Below, in pieces: positions 4,951-5,063 of a stretch of 5,063 nt of DNA. Source of the DNA: Dehalococcoidales bacterium. GTDB lineage: Bacteria; Chloroflexota; Dehalococcoidia; Dehalococcoidales; DAOVUZ01. The notes below the pieces were generated by a model. The model ran no database searches. It saw nothing but the letters and a program-made list of their open reading frames with translations, and had not been told where the DNA came from. The DNA is taken from positions 1 through 5,063 of the forward strand of contig DAOVUZ010000061.1 of NCBI GenBank assembly GCA_030632305.1, given 5' to 3'. The position numbers and the translations under genes are program-made. Numbering within the stretch: position 1 is the first letter of the stretch; every line of letters starts with the position of its first letter.

Positions 4951-5063
4951 TTGGGAATTCAAGCAGTTAGGGTAAAAGAGTTAAGAGACCAGACGGGAGC
5001 TGGTATTATGTTGTGCCGGAATGCTCTCCTTGAAGCAGAAGGAGATACAGAAAAGGCACTCCA
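4951..5063 (+). CDS. tsf: Translation elongation factor Ts, N-terminal 37 residues (runs off the right edge)
   Basis: EF-Ts is the cytosolic guanine-nucleotide exchange factor that releases GDP from EF-Tu. The visible part reads MGIQAVRVKELRDQTGAGIM, then LCRNALLEAEGDTEKAL: the N-terminal UBA-like domain with the hallmark VKELR..TGAG and EA.GD..KA. The usual D of TGAG.MDCKKAL is L here. I chose TTG 4951 because MGIQAVRVKELR then has the same length as the common family start (M-G-I-S-A-x-x-V-K-E-L-R), and because GGGGG sits five bases upstream. The alternative is ATG at 4939, which adds MGER and lies one base after the rpsB stop. Either way tsf is translationally coupled to rpsB and probably shares its promoter. 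The catalytic TDFV-type core is outside the window. Confidence 0.93.
   Translation, partial: MGIQAVRVKELRDQTGAGIMLCRNALLEAEGDTEKAL

Noticed and set aside
1..5063. CRISPR array, insertion sequence or intact mobile element
   Set aside because: There are no regularly spaced repeats, no transposase or integrase coding sequence, and no terminal repeats with target duplication. Only the tRNA-adjacent remnant hints at past mobility.

Overview
The window (about 45% GC by eye) is ordinary bacterial chromosome with housekeeping genes on both strands. Gene content, the hisF-gdh pairing, an archaeal-like 417-residue glutamate dehydrogenase and the rpsB-tsf pair suggest a free-living anaerobe-type bacterium. 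A Dehalococcoidia-like Chloroflexota is my best guess, but that is an inference from general resemblance, not from a marker I can prove.

Layout. The minus-strand start of pgk (phosphoglycerate kinase) runs off the left edge. A 386-base intergenic region follows, holding a 10-bp inverted repeat, a palindrome next to the pgk ribosome binding site and a good sigma70-type promoter reading right. That promoter drives a GTG-started COG2426/PF06695 membrane protein. Next comes a tRNA-Arg(TCT) with its own promoter. Immediately 3' of the tRNA lies a roughly 41-codon remnant of a foreign gene, with a TIR/nucleoside-deoxyribosyltransferase-like NPNVYWELG motif, that ends at the gdh stop codon. On the minus strand, hisF and gdh (glutamate dehydrogenase) form a two-gene unit with a 24-base gap. 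A 150-base divergent promoter region separates hisF from the plus-strand rpsB-tsf translation operon, and tsf runs off the right edge. Both rpsB and, in my reading, tsf start with TTG.

How the genes relate. pgk belongs to glycolysis/gluconeogenesis; rpsB, tsf and the tRNA to translation. hisF makes the imidazole ring of histidine (and AICAR) from PRFAR plus ammonia, while gdh interconverts glutamate and 2-oxoglutarate plus ammonia. The two may therefore share an ammonia/glutamate theme. hisF lacks an adjacent hisH and lacks the usual gate arginine (position 5).

I see no complete novel system. The points most worth following up are the tRNA-adjacent gene remnant, the orphan hisF with its altered ammonia gate next to gdh, and several operator-like inverted repeats at promoters.
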